64,000 bases of DNA. Origin: Acinetobacter proteolyticus (GTDB taxonomy: Bacteria; Pseudomonadota; Gammaproteobacteria; Pseudomonadales; Moraxellaceae). Where the stretch lies: contig NZ_KB849178.1 of assembly GCF_000367945.1 (NCBI RefSeq), positions 124,001-188,000 of the forward strand, given 5' to 3'. Below, in pieces: positions 9,650-17,403 of this stretch. Numbering within the stretch: position 1 is the first letter of the stretch; each line of letters begins with the position of its first letter. The position numbers were made by a program, and so were the translations under genes. The notes below the pieces were generated by a model that saw only the letters and a list, made by a program, of their open reading frames with translations, did not search any database and was not told the DNA's origin.

Positions 9650-10132
9650 ATGATCCTTCAACTTATGAGAAATAGATTACTGTTGAGTACCTGTTTACTT
9701 TTAATCAGCACTTCTAATTTTGCACAAACACCCCAAATTCCTAAAGCCGATGCTGAGGCCATTTTTAAAGCGGCAGGTTTTAAAAAAACTAAATATGGTT
9801 GGGAAGGTAACTGCGATATCGGTGAAATCACCACATATCAAGACTTAAATGGTGATGGACTAAAAGATGCCATCATTTCAGATGCTGATTCAACATGCTA
9901 TGGCCGAGAAATGGTTGGTTACCACCTCATCTCCCAACAGAAAAAAGGGAGATGGAAAATGATTGTCGAAAATCGAGGCACTCCAACTTTCCTAAAAACT
10001 ACAGGTAAAGATGGTTGGCCAGATCTTATTAATGAGGGCTCTGGTTTTTGCTTTGCCGTATTCCGTTGGGATGGTCAAGAATATAAGGTTCATCGTTATG
10101 AATATGAAGGCAAGGCTTGTTCATTGCGATAA
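9650..10132 (+). CDS. Exported protein of unknown function with an EF-hand-like loop
   Basis: A 160-residue protein with an N-terminal signal peptide (cleavage probably after TSNFA, before QTPQI). I do not recognise a named family. The mature part carries a DLNGDGLKDA stretch that fits a DxNxDGxxD calcium-loop or dockerin-like pattern, as in FG-GAP/VCBS-like repeats. It also has four cysteines that could form two periplasmic disulfides. Two starts are possible, ATG 9650 and ATG 9665; neither has a clear ribosome-binding site. It lies just after the GGTTTTTT tract. Confidence 0.7.
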   Translation: MILQLMRNRLLLSTCLLLISTSNFAQTPQIPKADAEAIFKAAGFKKTKYGWEGNCDIGEITTYQDLNGDGLKDAIISDADSTCYGREMVGYHLISQQKKGRWKMIVENRGTPTFLKTTGKDGWPDLINEGSGFCFAVFRWDGQEYKVHRYEYEGKACSLR

Positions 10133-10156
10133 ATAAATATCCAAGAAAATAAAAAA

Positions 10157-10176
10157 ATCCCTCATGAACGAGGGAT
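10157..10176 (+). terminator. Hairpin after the EF-hand-like gene
   Basis: A perfect 7-bp stem ATCCCTC / GAGGGAT with a 6-nt loop lies 24 bp after the stop codon. The following sequence is AT-rich but lacks a clean T-run, so termination is likely but not certain. Confidence 0.5.
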
Positions 10177-10193
10177 ATGATTTAATTTATTAA

Positions 10194-10228
10194 CGTAAAA
10201 GCGTGACTAACTTATTTAAATCAATGCA
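10194..10228 (-). pseudogene. Relic matching the C-terminus of the 10991-11512 gene
   Basis: On the minus strand this short stretch encodes CIDLNKLVTLL followed by a stop, matching the YIDLNKLVTTFL segment near the end of the neighbouring exported protein. At DNA level 20 of 23 bases agree (10204-10226 region against 11045-11067 region), with differences at third codon positions. It is a decayed fragment or a chance-preserved paralogue tail, lying just downstream of the toxin gene. Confidence 0.45.
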
Positions 10229-10244
10229 TTGAAATGTATCAAAA

Positions 10245-10652
10245 TCAATCAATAAAAACGCTTGGCAAAACCACCTTCAATTCAGCAAACTTATAATCCT
10301 GAATATTTCGAGTGACAATCATCGTACAACCAAAACTCAAAGCAGCAAAATGCTGAATAGCATCTTCAAAATCAGTAAATTTAGAATCTAAAGCTCTAGT
10401 AATGCCAATATGATCAACAGGAATAATGACAAAAAATTTTAGAAGCTGCTTTATAAATATACGAGCCTTCTCATCCCCACCTAACTTACGCAAAATATAG
10501 TAAATATTGGCAACGCTATTGGATGAAATACAGCCTGTAAAAGTTCTATTTTCACACAAGGCCAAAACAGACTGACTCGCCTCAACAAAAGGCTGACGCG
10601 CTAAAGCGACATCTAAAATCACATCTGAATCAATAAAAATACGCTCACTCAT
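10245..10652 (-). CDS. PIN-domain toxin (VapC-like)
   Basis: A 135-residue PIN-domain ribonuclease, the toxin half of a type II toxin-antitoxin pair. PIN active-site acids are visible as D8 and D10 in FIDSDVILD, an internal acid in the FTDFEDAIQ segment, and the TRN-x-x-D motif (TRNIQDYK) near residue 115. The order antitoxin then toxin, with a 4-bp overlap (10649-10652), is typical. Family members cleave tRNA or other RNA; the target here is unknown. Confidence 0.88.
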   Translation of the reverse strand: MSERIFIDSDVILDVALARQPFVEASQSVLALCENRTFTGCISSNSVANIYYILRKLGGDEKARIFIKQLLKFFVIIPVDHIGITRALDSKFTDFEDAIQHFAALSFGCTMIVTRNIQDYKFAELKVVLPSVFID

Positions 10653-10900
10653 AGATGCTTTTCCACACGTGCATCTGCGAGTAATTCTTTATAATCCTGC
10701 CCGTTATCTTGCTCAGCAAACATTCCAGTTAAATGCTCTGTAATTGGAGCGTGAAGCTCATTCGTTCTACTCGCTTGAGCTGAGATACGGTCTAAATAAG
10801 CCTCTACCAAGCTAGAAACACTTTGCTGATGCTGTTGGGCATAATGTTTTGCTCGTTCAATCACATTTTTATCAATAGACAATGTTAATTTTGCTTGCAT
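10649..10900 (-). CDS. Antitoxin of the PIN module (ribbon-helix-helix type, DUF6364-like)
   Basis: An 83-residue protein. Its N-terminus (KLTLSIDKNVIERAKHYAQQ) fits a ribbon-helix-helix DNA-binding fold of the DUF6364-type antitoxins. A flexible acidic C-terminus (AEQDNGQDYKELLADARVEK) would neutralise the toxin. It overlaps the toxin gene by 4 bp. It should repress its own promoter through the paired TATACGTAT palindromes just upstream. Confidence 0.85.
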   Translation of the reverse strand: MQAKLTLSIDKNVIERAKHYAQQHQQSVSSLVEAYLDRISAQASRTNELHAPITEHLTGMFAEQDNGQDYKELLADARVEKHL

Positions 10901-10911
10901 AAGTTTCTCCC

Positions 10912-10942
10912 TATACGTATTAACTATTTAATTATACGTATA
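10912..10942. promoter_or_regulatory. Paired palindromic operator of the toxin-antitoxin module
   Basis: Two copies of the self-complementary ATACGTAT (10913-10920 and 10934-10941), 21 bp centre to centre, about two helical turns, begin 13 bp upstream of the antitoxin start codon. This spacing on one DNA face is what a dimeric ribbon-helix-helix repressor binding cooperatively would use. Binding is inferred. Confidence 0.65.
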
Positions 10943-10990
10943 GGTCATTTTTTAGCAATTCTTTTTGGTCAATAGAGAAAACTCAAACTC

Positions 10991-11512
10991 TTACTGCCCT
11001 CTTAACACACCCAACTTATTCCAAATATCAGGTGTTAAAAAAGTCGTGACCAATTTATTCAAATCAATATAACGCAAGGTACCTTGCAACTGCTGTCTGA
11101 CCGCTGGATCTTTAACAATATCCTGCCCTGCACTCTGACCTAACTGTTGGAAAGCCTGTCCAACTGCTTGAATTCCTTCAGCCTGAATCACTGCTTTGGT
11201 TTGTGTCGAACACTGCTCCACAATCACACGCTGTAACACCTGAGCCAACTTCTGATCCAACTGGGTTTTCTGCTCAGGCGTAACATTACTAAAAGACTTT
11301 AAATCAGGATGTGCTGCCAAAGCGCTAAAAGTCCATTGCAAAACCGTAGTCTTATCCGCTGCCGTCGTGGCTTTCACTAAACAATCACTCAATTGATCGA
11401 CCGTTGGCCCTGCCATCGCCACTTGGGTTGTACCCAACACAGCCGCAGCCATCAGCACAGAACGACTTAAATGAGAAAATTTACGGCGGGCAGAAGTATA
11501 AACACGAGACAT
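10991..11512 (-). CDS. Exported protein of unknown function
   Basis: A 173-residue protein with a signal peptide (hydrophobic SVLMAAAVLGTTQVAMA, cleavage likely before GPTVDQ). The mature protein is helical, with a C-x-x-x motif near its start (LSDCLVKATT) and a second cysteine (EQCSTQT). Together they could form one disulfide. I do not recognise a characterised family. ATG 11512 is chosen; an in-frame ATG at 11551 would add thirteen residues before the signal. A relic of its C-terminal coding sequence appears at about 10194-10228. Confidence 0.7.
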   Translation of the reverse strand: MSRVYTSARRKFSHLSRSVLMAAAVLGTTQVAMAGPTVDQLSDCLVKATTAADKTTVLQWTFSALAAHPDLKSFSNVTPEQKTQLDQKLAQVLQRVIVEQCSTQTKAVIQAEGIQAVGQAFQQLGQSAGQDIVKDPAVRQQLQGTLRYIDLNKLVTTFLTPDIWNKLGVLRGQ

Positions 11513-11647
11513 AAGCACAGTTCCAAATTGCAATCTTCCCCTTTGTACCATGCTCTGTCGAGATCATCTGTTATGACGCTGTAAATTGCGTAAGTCCACG
11601 CCCTTAAAGCTTTGGCAAAATGTAAAAGCGTTCATAGTTGTAAATTC

Positions 11648-12388
11648 TCAGCCTGCACCTTCATAATCCCATTCTTCTGGAATATTCGGCTGCTCAGGTG
11701 CTTTATTTAAATCAATATTCAGGTTACGGCTGCCCTTAAATGATTTCTCACCCGAATCTGATGCGGGTGACACATCCAGACTATAGCGGTAACGGAATTG
11801 CCAAAGCATCGGCTTGATCGGACGAATATCTAGGCTCAAACTATCTTCATCATGGCACTTACCCTTAGAGTTTTCATAATCCTGTTCAGAAAAACAAGCT
11901 CGAATCATACGGCTAAAATTAAAAGGATAGTTTTCAATAAAGCGATACGTTTTACCTGCATCCTTTAACTCATAAAAGCTGGCCCGCTCAATTCCTGCCC
12001 CACCACCTGAATACATTTCTGAAAAAGTATCAATCACCGCAACGGCATAACGGTTTTGATCCATTGGAAACAATTTAGGAAAAATATATTGGCTAGATCG
12101 TGCCATTTCTTCCGTAGCCGCCAACTGAATACGCCACTGCTTTAACAATTTAAAACCTGTGCTCGATGTCGCAAACTGGGCAATATTTCCCTCAGATAAT
12201 AACCATAAGGTTTGATCTGGTGTTTTCAAACTCTGCCATTGTGTTCGCTGCTGACACAGCTCTTTGACTTGTTCACAGAGTTGCGTCTGTTCCGTTGCAC
12301 TCAGTTGCCCCTTTTTAAAGTCTAGAATCTGTAAAGGTGCAGCAAAAACAGATGCACTAAAATAGGCGGATGCGCCTATTAAAATCAT
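11648..12388 (-). CDS. Exported protein of unknown function, N-terminus interrupted by in-frame TGA
   Basis: The open frame from ATG 12388 gives 246 residues beginning with a hydrophobic stretch and a cleavage site after ASVFA. The better translation start is ATG 12418, preceded by AAGGA at ideal spacing. From there the frame reads MLKYKMG and then hits TGA at 12397-12395, continues GR, and joins the same frame at 12388. The extension supplies the lysines and arginine that a signal peptide needs. Either the gene is disabled by a Trp-to-stop change at codon 8, or translation restarts at 12388 using the weak GAGGT. The mature protein has four cysteines and a YSGGGAGIE segment; family not recognised. 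Confidence 0.65.
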   Translation of the reverse strand: MILIGASAYFSASVFAAPLQILDFKKGQLSATEQTQLCEQVKELCQQRTQWQSLKTPDQTLWLLSEGNIAQFATSSTGFKLLKQWRIQLAATEEMARSSQYIFPKLFPMDQNRYAVAVIDTFSEMYSGGGAGIERASFYELKDAGKTYRFIENYPFNFSRMIRACFSEQDYENSKGKCHDEDSLSLDIRPIKPMLWQFRYRYSLDVSPASDSGEKSFKGSRNLNIDLNKAPEQPNIPEEWDYEGAG

Positions 12389-12452
12389 TCTACCTCAACC
12401 CATCTTATATTTAAGCATTGTGTTTCCTTAGGCTATTTTTATATTCACAATA

Positions 12453-13517
12453 TTATTTGACGATTGCTTCAATCTGATCAAGATCCCACACTCCACCTGC
12501 GGCAAGGCCTCGACACATCCCTGTCCAGCGATCTAGCGTATGTACAAACTTCTGCCCATCCCAGACCCATTCATCACTCGACCAGCAATCACCAATACCA
12601 CGCCCTTTCTGCGAACTGCTGAGAATCCCATTATAAAACTCAGAAGAATGTTCCGTCACAAAAGTGGCTTTATTCGTCAGTGACTCATCCAATACCCATG
12701 CACCATAACCTTCGTTATATGCACCTCGCCAACATAACGTGACGGCCAAGACCTTTTTATTGGTTAGTTTGTAGAGATCAATCGCTTGAGGTGCTGTTTG
12801 ATTGCCGTCATAAACTCCTTCACAGAACCCTTCTTTTTTAGGCACTGGCTGATTCGCCATCAAGTTTTGATAGAGTGCAGCATAGCGCTTGTCAGTTGGT
12901 CGCAATGTCAGATAAGGCTTACTGGATGTTTTGATCTGCTTGACAGTAAATTTAGGTTGAGCGGCCAATACCTTGGACTCATCTGCCTTGCCCTTTTTAA
13001 TTAAAGCACCCATTGTACCAATACGCTTTTGAAAATCATCCATTTTCAACAATGCCGCTGTCATACCTGTGTCAGAGATTTGCCAATGTACATTGGCATT
13101 TTTAAACACGATTTCGGTCTTTTTCTTGGATTGCTGTAATAAGGCATTGACTTGATTTGTTGAGAGTTGCCCCATCAGTGGGAATTCTGTTCCATCGAAG
13201 GACACTTGCCCAAAGTCTTTGCCATTCACATAAAAATGAAGATTTTTAAGCTTTGCTGCTGGCATAGAAGGTTGTTCAAAACGAGCCAATGCAAATTCAA
13301 CCTGTACAGGCTGTCGTGCACCTGCCTGACGGGTCAATAACAGCGATGCAGGTTCATCATCGCTATATTCATTGTAATAACCTGCTGCTCGGCAAGTACC
13401 TGTATTGCTACAGTAAATTTCCCAATCTTCATGCGAGAATGAAATGCCTTTAATATCTTGGGCCAAGGCACTAGAACTCAAAACAACAAGGGAACAGGCT
13501 GAAAAAATCTTTTTCAT
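12453..13517 (-). CDS. DUF1176-family periplasmic protein
   Basis: A 354-residue protein with a clear signal peptide (MKKIFSACSLVVLSSSALA). The mature N-terminus contains DWEIYCSNTGTCRAAGYY followed by LLLTRQAG, the diagnostic pattern of the DUF1176 family. The C-terminal half has the GIGDCWSSDEWVWDG and TGMCRGLAAGG segments, also typical. The function is unknown; several cysteines suggest oxidative folding in the periplasm. It lies 64 bp upstream of the disrupted exported gene on the same strand, so the two may be co-transcribed. Confidence 0.85.
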   Translation of the reverse strand: MKKIFSACSLVVLSSSALAQDIKGISFSHEDWEIYCSNTGTCRAAGYYNEYSDDEPASLLLTRQAGARQPVQVEFALARFEQPSMPAAKLKNLHFYVNGKDFGQVSFDGTEFPLMGQLSTNQVNALLQQSKKKTEIVFKNANVHWQISDTGMTAALLKMDDFQKRIGTMGALIKKGKADESKVLAAQPKFTVKQIKTSSKPYLTLRPTDKRYAALYQNLMANQPVPKKEGFCEGVYDGNQTAPQAIDLYKLTNKKVLAVTLCWRGAYNEGYGAWVLDESLTNKATFVTEHSSEFYNGILSSSQKGRGIGDCWSSDEWVWDGQKFVHTLDRWTGMCRGLAAGGVWDLDQIEAIVK

Positions 13518-13626
13518 AAGACTTGTGCTCTAGGCCGTCTAATTTCAATACTATTATTTTAATCATTATGAATACTGACATGATTACTCATACTATATAC
13601 GTTTTAACGCTACAGATTAAGCAACT

Positions 13627-14049
13627 TTACCAAAAAACAAACAAACACAAGCAACTGTTTTTCAAATAAATTTTAATTTTTTTCTTTAAAAAGAATTCAA
13701 CCACCAATGCAATAGGAGTTGTAATACAGAGCAACATTCTAAGCATCATATACCCAATCAAAAGGAGAACATCACTCACAATGAAATTAGCATCCTCTCT
13801 ATTGAATTGAATAAATAATATAGAGACTAGAACGCTAGAGAAAATGATAGCAATAAATGCTCTAAGAGAATAATTTTTAATAAATTTAGTAAAAAAGAAA
13901 AAAATATTCGCAATAAAAATAACTGACAAAGTAAAAGCTAAAACATAGTCTACAATAATATGTCTATGAAAATAATCATAAGAATAAGCAAAACCGATGA
14001 TCAGTTGTAAATTGAGTAATCCCCACCCTAGATAGCTTGACTTTCTCAT
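13627..14049 (-). CDS. Small AT-rich membrane protein of unknown function
   Basis: A 140-residue protein with about four predicted membrane helices (roughly 8-26, 33-54, 63-82 and 93-118) and a lysine-rich cytoplasmic tail (FFLKKKIKIYLK). It matches no family I recognise. Its base composition is markedly more AT-rich than the core genes around it, which together with its neighbours suggests accessory DNA. No strong ribosome-binding site precedes ATG 14049. Confidence 0.55.
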   Translation of the reverse strand: MRKSSYLGWGLLNLQLIIGFAYSYDYFHRHIIVDYVLAFTLSVIFIANIFFFFTKFIKNYSLRAFIAIIFSSVLVSILFIQFNREDANFIVSDVLLLIGYMMLRMLLCITTPIALVVEFFLKKKIKIYLKNSCLCLFVFW

Positions 14050-14186
14050 TTATAAAATACAAATAGATAAGATAAATTCCACATCAAATTTAGATTAATT
14101 ATCTATTTTAGATATCCTAAGTTCTCTTAAATCAAATATACATCCATTTACAACAACTTTATCTTAAAATTATAAGAGAATGGCAA

Positions 14187-14666
14187 TCATTTTAGCTTTA
14201 AGAATTCATCGCAAAAACCACTAACTGCATTTGTTTTATTTTTTAATCCACCTTCTTTAACAATGATCCCATTGGCATTCGTGTATACATTGATCATACA
14301 AGTATAGTAGGTTGGAGTGTTATAACCAACATCTCTGTATTGATCTTGATAAATAGGAGCTGCTGCTACCCCATTTCCACCTTGAGTCATACCAACCATT
14401 CCAGTGCCGACATATTCTGTTCCTGTCTTTACAAATTTATCTCGAGCATATTTCTGGATTGTCCATGTATGCATATAGGTTTTTTCACTGGCAGAAATAT
14501 CCCAAATAGAACTCTCTGGTTGTCCAATTTATGCGACGAGTTCATTCAAAGGATGCCCAATTTTATTCTTTAGCAAAGTATTAGTTTTATGATCTCCATA
14601 GGACGTACAACCAACAAATAGAAAACTGACAAAACATAAAAATAGATTTTCTCGTAAGTTCAACAT
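14187..14666 (-). pseudogene. Lipoprotein gene interrupted by an in-frame TAA
   Basis: From ATG 14666, preceded by GGAGGTG, the frame encodes a lipoprotein signal with lipobox FVGC (Cys20) and then IGHPLNELVA. A TAA follows at codon 46 (14531-14529). The same frame continues past the stop (IGQPESSIWDIS) to an apparently intact C-terminus ending at 14187, for 159 residues in all apart from the stop. A single base change, for instance CAA or AAA to TAA, explains the break. The remaining part has two cysteines and a GMTQGGNGVA stretch. The family is not recognised. Confidence 0.75.
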
Positions 14667-14736
14667 ACACCTCCAACACTTTAGCTTTCGTTATTTTTCC
14701 TTTGCTAAGACTCAATTGTAAAAACTTGGTTGATTC

Positions 14737-14826
14737 TTAGCATTGGACGCACGAAGCGCACCCACTCATTCCAAATACGGCAAGAACTAAGATTACTTTA
14801 AAAATTGATTTCATATTCATAGTCAT
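14737..14826 (-). CDS. Very small lipoprotein
   Basis: A predicted 29-residue lipoprotein precursor. It has a short basic N-terminus, a hydrophobic run (FKVILVLAVFGM), lipobox MSGC, and a mature peptide of only CASCVQC. The start may be ATG 14826, 14820 or 14814; the open frame runs further upstream but looks non-coding. Such tiny cysteine-rich lipoproteins occur in Acinetobacter, but I know no function. It lies just upstream of the interrupted lipoprotein gene on the same strand. Confidence 0.5.
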   Translation of the reverse strand: MTMNMKSIFKVILVLAVFGMSGCASCVQC

Positions 14827-15074
14827 TTCTTCTGGGTAACTAAGCTCATTAATAATTGTATTTCCTTCATCTGAATTCATACTAATTATTGACTTAAATT
14901 TAATATTTATTTTAGTTAAAATAATAAAAAATAAAATATAGATCATTAAAGTTAAAAGACATTGTTTGGAGCTTCATGCAATGGCCTAACTTAAAACCAG
15001 AAGTAAATTTAGAAAATGCACTTATCTCAAACAATATGTTAATTTTGATCCAAGCTCGGATACTGAATTAAAAA

Positions 15075-15824
15075 ATGAAAAAATCAATCTCTATTTCTGC
15101 TGTTCTATTGGCGCTGTCTACCACGCTGACACACGCCGAAGTACGTAGCTTCAAGCCTATCTTTCCCAAATTTTCAAATACAGCGCAAGAGCGAAAAGCC
15201 GAAAACCAAATTTATGCCTTAGGTGAAGTGTCCTTTGCCAACGATGTGCGTGTTCCCTTTTATGGAGTGACTGCGCTGAATCCAGCCGATGAAGGCTTAT
15301 TAAAAGACTTTAAAAGCTGTACAGCAAAAAGCTGCCATTTTGACTTTAAGCTGGATACACATCAGGCCAAGCAACTCAAATTAGTTGCGCTACCTGAAAT
15401 TGGTGCAATTCTGGTACCCAAAGATTGGCACGATGTGGAGGCACATGCGGGCGCAAATGGTACGGGTTCAGCCCTGCTGATGAGTCCAAATCAAAAGCAA
15501 GCAATTGAATTATACGACTCATCTTTCTGTGTCGGTTGTGGTATGCCCAATGCCACGCTTTATTTTCCCAACCTATTAAAAGAGAGTATTCAAAATGAGT
15601 TTGGCGGCTATAAAGACCCACAAAAATTGGTGACCTTGGTCCATCCATCCAAACAAGTGGCTTTTTTTAGCTATCAAATCCCAAACCTGAATAATAAAAC
15701 CCATGGCGTTGCGAAATACCATGACGAGGACACCTTCAATTTTAGAGAAATCATCGTAACTCTGGATAAATCACAGCAGCATTTGGTTGGGCCAATTTTA
15801 AACTTCTATCACTTTAACCATTGA
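15075..15824 (+). CDS. Exported protein, DUF4850-like
   Basis: A 249-residue protein with a signal peptide cleaved after THAE or nearby (STTLTHA). The mature protein has four cysteines arranged as two pairs (SCTAKSC and CVGCGM) that probably form disulfides. It resembles the DUF4850 proteins of Acinetobacter as I remember them; this is not checked. Function unknown. No clear ribosome-binding site precedes ATG 15075. The 128 bp before it contain no convincing gene. Confidence 0.7.
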   Translation: MKKSISISAVLLALSTTLTHAEVRSFKPIFPKFSNTAQERKAENQIYALGEVSFANDVRVPFYGVTALNPADEGLLKDFKSCTAKSCHFDFKLDTHQAKQLKLVALPEIGAILVPKDWHDVEAHAGANGTGSALLMSPNQKQAIELYDSSFCVGCGMPNATLYFPNLLKESIQNEFGGYKDPQKLVTLVHPSKQVAFFSYQIPNLNNKTHGVAKYHDEDTFNFREIIVTLDKSQQHLVGPILNFYHFNH

Positions 15825-15830
15825 GCCGTT

Positions 15831-16730
15831 TCAAACCGCTTGACTGGCTTTAAGTAGACTCAAGAAATGTTCAACCCGAACACTATTGCCTTTGGCACGG
15901 CAAATTGCATAGATCGGGGCGATACATGGTTTTTTCGCTTCTAGCGGTTTGTACACAATTTGCTTATTCCAGAAGTCCTGAATTGAGGCAGGAACGATTG
16001 ATAGCCCAATCCCCGCTGCAATCAGATTCAGGCTAGAAGTTAAACGAGGGGCTTCCTGCACAATGTTGGGGTTAAAGCCTGCCTGATAGCAATTTGCCAA
16101 AATATTATCAAACAAGTCTTGCCCCGCAATACGGCGATACAACACAAACTCATACGGCTCTAAATCGACTAGGCGGATTGATCCCGCTTGCTCAGCTAAA
16201 GGGTGATTACTTGGTAAAGCCACAATCAAGGGCTCATCCAGTACATGAATGCTTTGTACTGCGGCATGAATCGGTGCAGGTTTACGTAGAAAAACGATAT
16301 CCAGTTTTTCATTGATCACCGCATCGGTTAAAGCAGTACTGCTGTCTTCCTCCAGATGAATCGCCACTGCAGGAAACTGCTCCCTGAATTGACGCAAGAG
16401 TGCAGGCAAGAAAGGATGCAAGCCTGCGGAGTTGGTAAAGCCAATATTGATCTGACCTTCCAAGCCTTGCGCAATGTTTTTGACCCGTTTCGGAATCGAC
16501 TGAGCATGCGCCAAAATGGTAATCGCTTCCTGATATAAAGCCTTACCCGCTTCCGTCACCTCCACACCTCGAGGCAAGCGTTTAAGCAAAGCCGTATCCA
16601 GCTCTTCTTCTAGACTTTTAATCAATCGGGTCAGTGGCGGCTGTTGCATATGCAGTCTAACCGCAGCTTTGGAAATATTGCTTTCTTCCACCACAGCAAC
16701 GAATGCATTGAGTTTATGAATATCAATCAT
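15831..16730 (-). CDS. LysR-family transcriptional regulator
   Basis: A 299-residue LysR-type regulator. The N-terminal winged helix-turn-helix lies at about residues 1-60 (FVAVVEESNISKAAVRLHMQ, then PPLTRLIKSLEEEL). The periplasmic-binding-protein-like effector domain spans about 90-290. It is divergent from the split chromate transporter genes, the usual arrangement for a LysR protein controlling its neighbour. The effector is not predictable from sequence. It ends 6 bp from the stop of the convergent DUF4850-like gene. Confidence 0.93.
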   Translation of the reverse strand: MIDIHKLNAFVAVVEESNISKAAVRLHMQQPPLTRLIKSLEEELDTALLKRLPRGVEVTEAGKALYQEAITILAHAQSIPKRVKNIAQGLEGQINIGFTNSAGLHPFLPALLRQFREQFPAVAIHLEEDSSTALTDAVINEKLDIVFLRKPAPIHAAVQSIHVLDEPLIVALPSNHPLAEQAGSIRLVDLEPYEFVLYRRIAGQDLFDNILANCYQAGFNPNIVQEAPRLTSSLNLIAAGIGLSIVPASIQDFWNKQIVYKPLEAKKPCIAPIYAICRAKGNSVRVEHFLSLLKASQAV

Positions 16731-16766
16731 ACATACTCTAAAAGTATAGATAACATCAAAAATAGC

Positions 16767-16787
16767 ATTTGTGAATATACCACAAAT
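16767..16787. promoter_or_regulatory. Candidate LysR operator
   Basis: A dyad ATTTGTG-(7 nt)-CACAAAT sits in the 100-bp gap between lysR and the chromate transporter genes. It contains the T-N11-A type spacing used by LysR proteins. Its location and symmetry make it the likely binding site. Binding is inferred. Confidence 0.6.
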
Positions 16788-16830
16788 CTTCCATGCTATA
16801 GCTCACAAGGTTGAACAGAAAGGTAGTCCA

Positions 16831-17403
16831 ATGAAAGCCCAAGCCCTATCAATAGAGAGTGAACCACTAGCGACTGCTCCTGATTGTAAGGCACTTTTTA
16901 CGGGATTTATGAAATTGGGATTGATGGGTTTTGGTGGCGTGCTGCCACTGGCACATCGCATTATCGTTGAAGAACATAAATGGATTGATGCTGGCAAATT
17001 TACCGACTTACTTGGCGTGTGCCAGTTATTACCGGGCGGTAACATCATCAATATGGCAGTTGCCATTGGAATGGAATTCCAAGGCGTGAAAGGTGCGATC
17101 AGTTCAGTGCTCGGCTTAATCTCCGCCCCGACTGCAATTGTACTGATCATCTATCAGGTCTATGAACATTTTCAGTATCTCCCTGCCGTTAAACACATGA
17201 TTCAAGGTTTGGCCGCCGCTGCCGCAGGCTTGCTGTTTGCGACAGGATTTAAGATGCTCAAGCCAATTTTGAAAAGTTATTTGACCATTTTTACCATCGG
17301 CCTGACCTTTGTGTTTATGATCTGGATCAAGCTGCCCTTAGCACTGACTTTAGCGATTCTACTGGGCATTAATATGCTGGTTCTAGGAGTAAAAAAATCA
17401 TGA
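16831..17403 (+). CDS. Chromate transporter family protein, first half
   Basis: A 190-residue membrane protein with one CHR domain. The domain signature GLMGFGGVLPLAHRIIVEEHKW lies near residues 33-50, followed by LGVCQLLPGGNIINMAVAIG and about five helices. Short, paired CHR proteins form heterodimers that move chromate or another oxyanion; chromate resistance itself is unproven here. ATG 16831 is chosen (AAAGGTAG upstream); an earlier in-frame start at 16771 would lie over the regulator's operator. The next gene overlaps it by 4 bp (ATGA). Confidence 0.88.
   Translation: MKAQALSIESEPLATAPDCKALFTGFMKLGLMGFGGVLPLAHRIIVEEHKWIDAGKFTDLLGVCQLLPGGNIINMAVAIGMEFQGVKGAISSVLGLISAPTAIVLIIYQVYEHFQYLPAVKHMIQGLAAAAAGLLFATGFKMLKPILKSYLTIFTIGLTFVFMIWIKLPLALTLAILLGINMLVLGVKKS

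Noticed and set aside
12786..13004. Plus-strand open frame inside the DUF1176 gene
   Set aside because: It lies entirely within a well-supported minus-strand gene, has no ribosome-binding site and reads as a shadow frame.
14947..15074. Possible 31-codon open frame (about 14979-15074) before the DUF4850-like gene
   Set aside because: Very short, no ribosome-binding site, no recognisable motif; treated as spacer.
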